Source: an uncultured Bacteroidales bacterium
GTDB taxonomy: Bacteria > Bacteroidota > Bacteroidia > Bacteroidales > UBA4417
Length of the DNA stretch: 7,448 nt
Assembly: GCA_903917425.1 (NCBI GenBank)
Contig: CAIXAQ010000608.1
Location: 1-7,448 of the forward strand
Reading direction: 5' to 3'
Shown: positions 6,527 to 7,448 of the stretch, piece after piece
How the letters are laid out: every line of letters starts with the position of its first letter
Numbering within the stretch: position 1 is the stretch's first letter
The notes under the pieces: model-generated
What the model saw: the letters and a program-made list of their open reading frames with translations, nothing else
Told to the model about the DNA's origin: nothing
Database searches by the model: none
Translations under genes and position numbers: made by a program

Positions 6527-6626
6527 CACAACTTAAAAATGTTACCCAGACAGTATTTTTAGTCTGTAAACTTGAGTCCACTCCGATAAGTCATTTTAGC
6601 CATAGATCGCTAATTGTCGGCTTTGT
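6527..6626. other. spacer segment between the inverted arrays, no gene
   Basis: Left part of the segment enclosed by the two inverted heptad arrays. I find no protein-like frame on either strand and no recognisable RNA gene. Only weak small stems are seen, such as CAGAC (6547-6551) against GTCTG (6562-6566). It may be part of a non-coding insertion in the trpB-trpA gap. Confidence 0.4.
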
Positions 6627-6700
6627 AAAATGCTGATTTTTAACACTTCCCCCTTGGGGCAGGGGGTTAAAAGGGTTGAAAATCAGCATTTTGGATTTTT
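6627..6700. repeat. long inverted repeat (66-nt hairpin) in the trpB-trpA gap, possible terminator
   Basis: AAAATGCTGATTTTTAAC (6627-6644) pairs with 6675-6692 over 18 positions, with one T/C difference that is a G-U pair in RNA. Inside, CTT (6646-6648) pairs with AAG (6671-6673), and CCCCC (6649-6653) with GGGGG (6662-6666) around an 8-nt loop. GGATTTTT follows on the + strand, so it could act as a terminator or processing site before trpA. The arms also contain terminal A and T runs, so it may work in both directions. Similar G/C-run palindromes appear in many Bacteroidota intergenic regions as far as I recall, so a dispersed repeat is an equally good reading. Confidence 0.75.
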
Positions 6701-6739
6701 CATAGTAGACTAAAACTTAGATAAATCAATATCAGGATT

Positions 6740-6767
6740 GGCACAAGGCACATGGAACCTGGCACTT
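6740..6767. repeat. heptanucleotide array GGCACNN, inverted relative to 6471-6519
   Basis: Four 7-bp units: GGCACAA, GGCACAT, GGAACCT, GGCACTT. The reverse complement of the last two (AAGTGCCAGGTTCC) matches 12 of 14 bases of 6499-6512 in the upstream array. It ends 57 nt before the trpA start. The two arrays could base-pair in RNA and bring the trpB end next to the trpA start, but the match is partial. Confidence 0.75.
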
Positions 6768-6824
6768 TTGAATCAAAAGAATATCCCGGAAATTATCAAA
6801 AAAAACACTACAAACAGGAACAAG

Positions 6825-7448
6825 ATGAGCACTTTACAGCAAATTATACTCAACAATAAAAACAATAATTTATCAGTCTTTTTCACGGCTGGATTTCCTT
6901 CTATCGATAGCACACTGCAGATTCTAAGTATTTTGAATACGACAGAAGTCGATTTTATCGAAATAGGCATACCCTTTTCTGATCCGCTTGCCGATGGTCC
7001 TGTTATTCAGCACTCAAGCAACATTGCGCTTACCAAAGGAATGACCTTAGAGTTGTTGTTTGCTCAATTGCAGGAAGCAAAGGATAAAGTAACGAAACCT
7101 TACCTGCTGATGGGCTACCTGAACAGCCTGCTGGCTTGTGGCATTGAAACTTTTTACCGGAAATGCAACGAAGGTGGCGTACATCATATTATTATTCCTG
7201 ATCTTCCTGTGAATGAATACCTGGAGGCCCATAAACTGATTGCTGATAAGTTCGGTGTTTCGCCGGTATTCCTTATCACACCAAGTACTTCGGAGGCGCG
7301 AATCAAAGAAATTGACAAAATCAGCAATGCCTTTATTTACCTGGTTTCAGGAAATACAACAACAGGCAACAATTCGGCAATTCAAACCGAAGCGATAAAG
7401 AAAATTCAGAAAATGAAACTTAAGAATCCGTTGATCATTGGATTCGGG
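6825..7448 (+). CDS. trpA: tryptophan synthase alpha chain, 3' end cut off by the window
   Basis: The frame from ATG at 6825 is open to the last base and gives 208 residues of an expected total near 250-265. TrpA cleaves indole-3-glycerol phosphate to indole and glyceraldehyde-3-phosphate and passes indole to TrpB. The catalytic residues are E46 in IEIGIPFSDPLADGP (45-59) and D57 in the same motif, equal to E. coli E49 and D60. Further signatures are FFTAGFP (19-25), IIIPDLP (122-128), and LIIGFG at the window edge. AGGAA (6816-6820) 4 nt upstream supports this start. Two loops differ from what I recall of the family: YLNSLLACG where YxNP is usual, and YLVSGNTTTG where a YLVSxxGxTG-like phosphate loop is usual. 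The gene has no Trp so far. It is separated from trpB by 364 nt, so it may need its own promoter or read-through. Confidence 0.96.
   Translation, partial: MSTLQQIILNNKNNNLSVFFTAGFPSIDSTLQILSILNTTEVDFIEIGIPFSDPLADGPVIQHSSNIALTKGMTLELLFAQLQEAKDKVTKPYLLMGYLNSLLACGIETFYRKCNEGGVHHIIIPDLPVNEYLEAHKLIADKFGVSPVFLITPSTSEARIKEIDKISNAFIYLVSGNTTTGNNSAIQTEAIKKIQKMKLKNPLIIGFG

Noticed and set aside
6547..6566. CAGAC/GTCTG small stem after trpB as a trpB terminator
   Set aside because: Only 5 pairs, and the T-run lies in the loop rather than after the stem.
6335..6581. Two minus-strand open frames over the trpB end
   Set aside because: They translate the complement of trpB and the RRGTGCC array (repetitive APGTRHLEPGTR-type peptide), which is an artefact of the repeat.
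6459..6784. AGAATA at 6459-6464 and again at 6779-6784 region as a target-site duplication of a mobile element
   Set aside because: A 5-6 bp AT-rich match not directly abutting the arrays can arise by chance, and part of it is in the trpB stop region.

Overview
The window holds a nearly complete tryptophan biosynthesis operon in the order trpE-trpG-trpD-trpC-trpF-trpB-trpA, all on the + strand. trpA runs off the right edge. The organism is most likely a member of the Bacteroidota. The evidence is the separate trpE/trpG and trpC/trpF genes, Bacteroidota-like protein variants such as PIAGTYKRTG in TrpE, weak or absent Shine-Dalgarno sites before several genes, and promoter-like boxes that match TAnnTTTG. 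From memory, Bacteroides itself places trpB first, so this order fits another lineage better (inference).

Layout. Positions 1-206 (minus strand) carry what looks like the decayed C-terminal part of a DUF6371/toprim-like protein. It is followed by an array of eight 7-bp repeats (237-292) and a largely featureless spacer. Positions 444-680 are the control region: an operator-like palindrome, two promoter-like sites, a 20-codon leader peptide with tandem Trp codons (553-615), and a strong terminator hairpin 23 nt before trpE. The leader RNA can be folded into a full 1:2 / 2:3 / 3:4 attenuator, so classical ribosome-mediated attenuation by charged tRNA-Trp is strongly suggested.

The genes trpE to trpB (703-6460) are closely packed. 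trpD and trpC are 2 nt apart, trpC and trpF overlap by 11 nt, and trpF and trpB are 14 nt apart. Together they cover chorismate to anthranilate (TrpE+TrpG), phosphoribosyl transfer (TrpD), isomerisation (TrpF), indole-glycerol phosphate formation (TrpC), and tryptophan synthase (TrpA+TrpB). All catalytic residues I could check are present. The enzymes are very poor in Trp: I count 6 W in about 2,074 residues.

The least expected features are in the spacers. Four short arrays with an exact 7-bp period, in three or four sequence families, lie outside or at the ends of genes: CAGAAKT (237-292), WWAATGG (2761-2795, containing the trpG stop codon), RRGTGCC (6471-6519), and its inverted partner GGCACNN (6740-6767). 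The last two flank a segment with a long hairpin (6627-6692) and sit inside an unusual 364-nt gap between trpB and trpA, two genes that are normally adjacent. I see no phage, CRISPR, toxin-antitoxin or defence genes. The interest here lies in the attenuator and the heptad arrays, not in new protein-coding systems.
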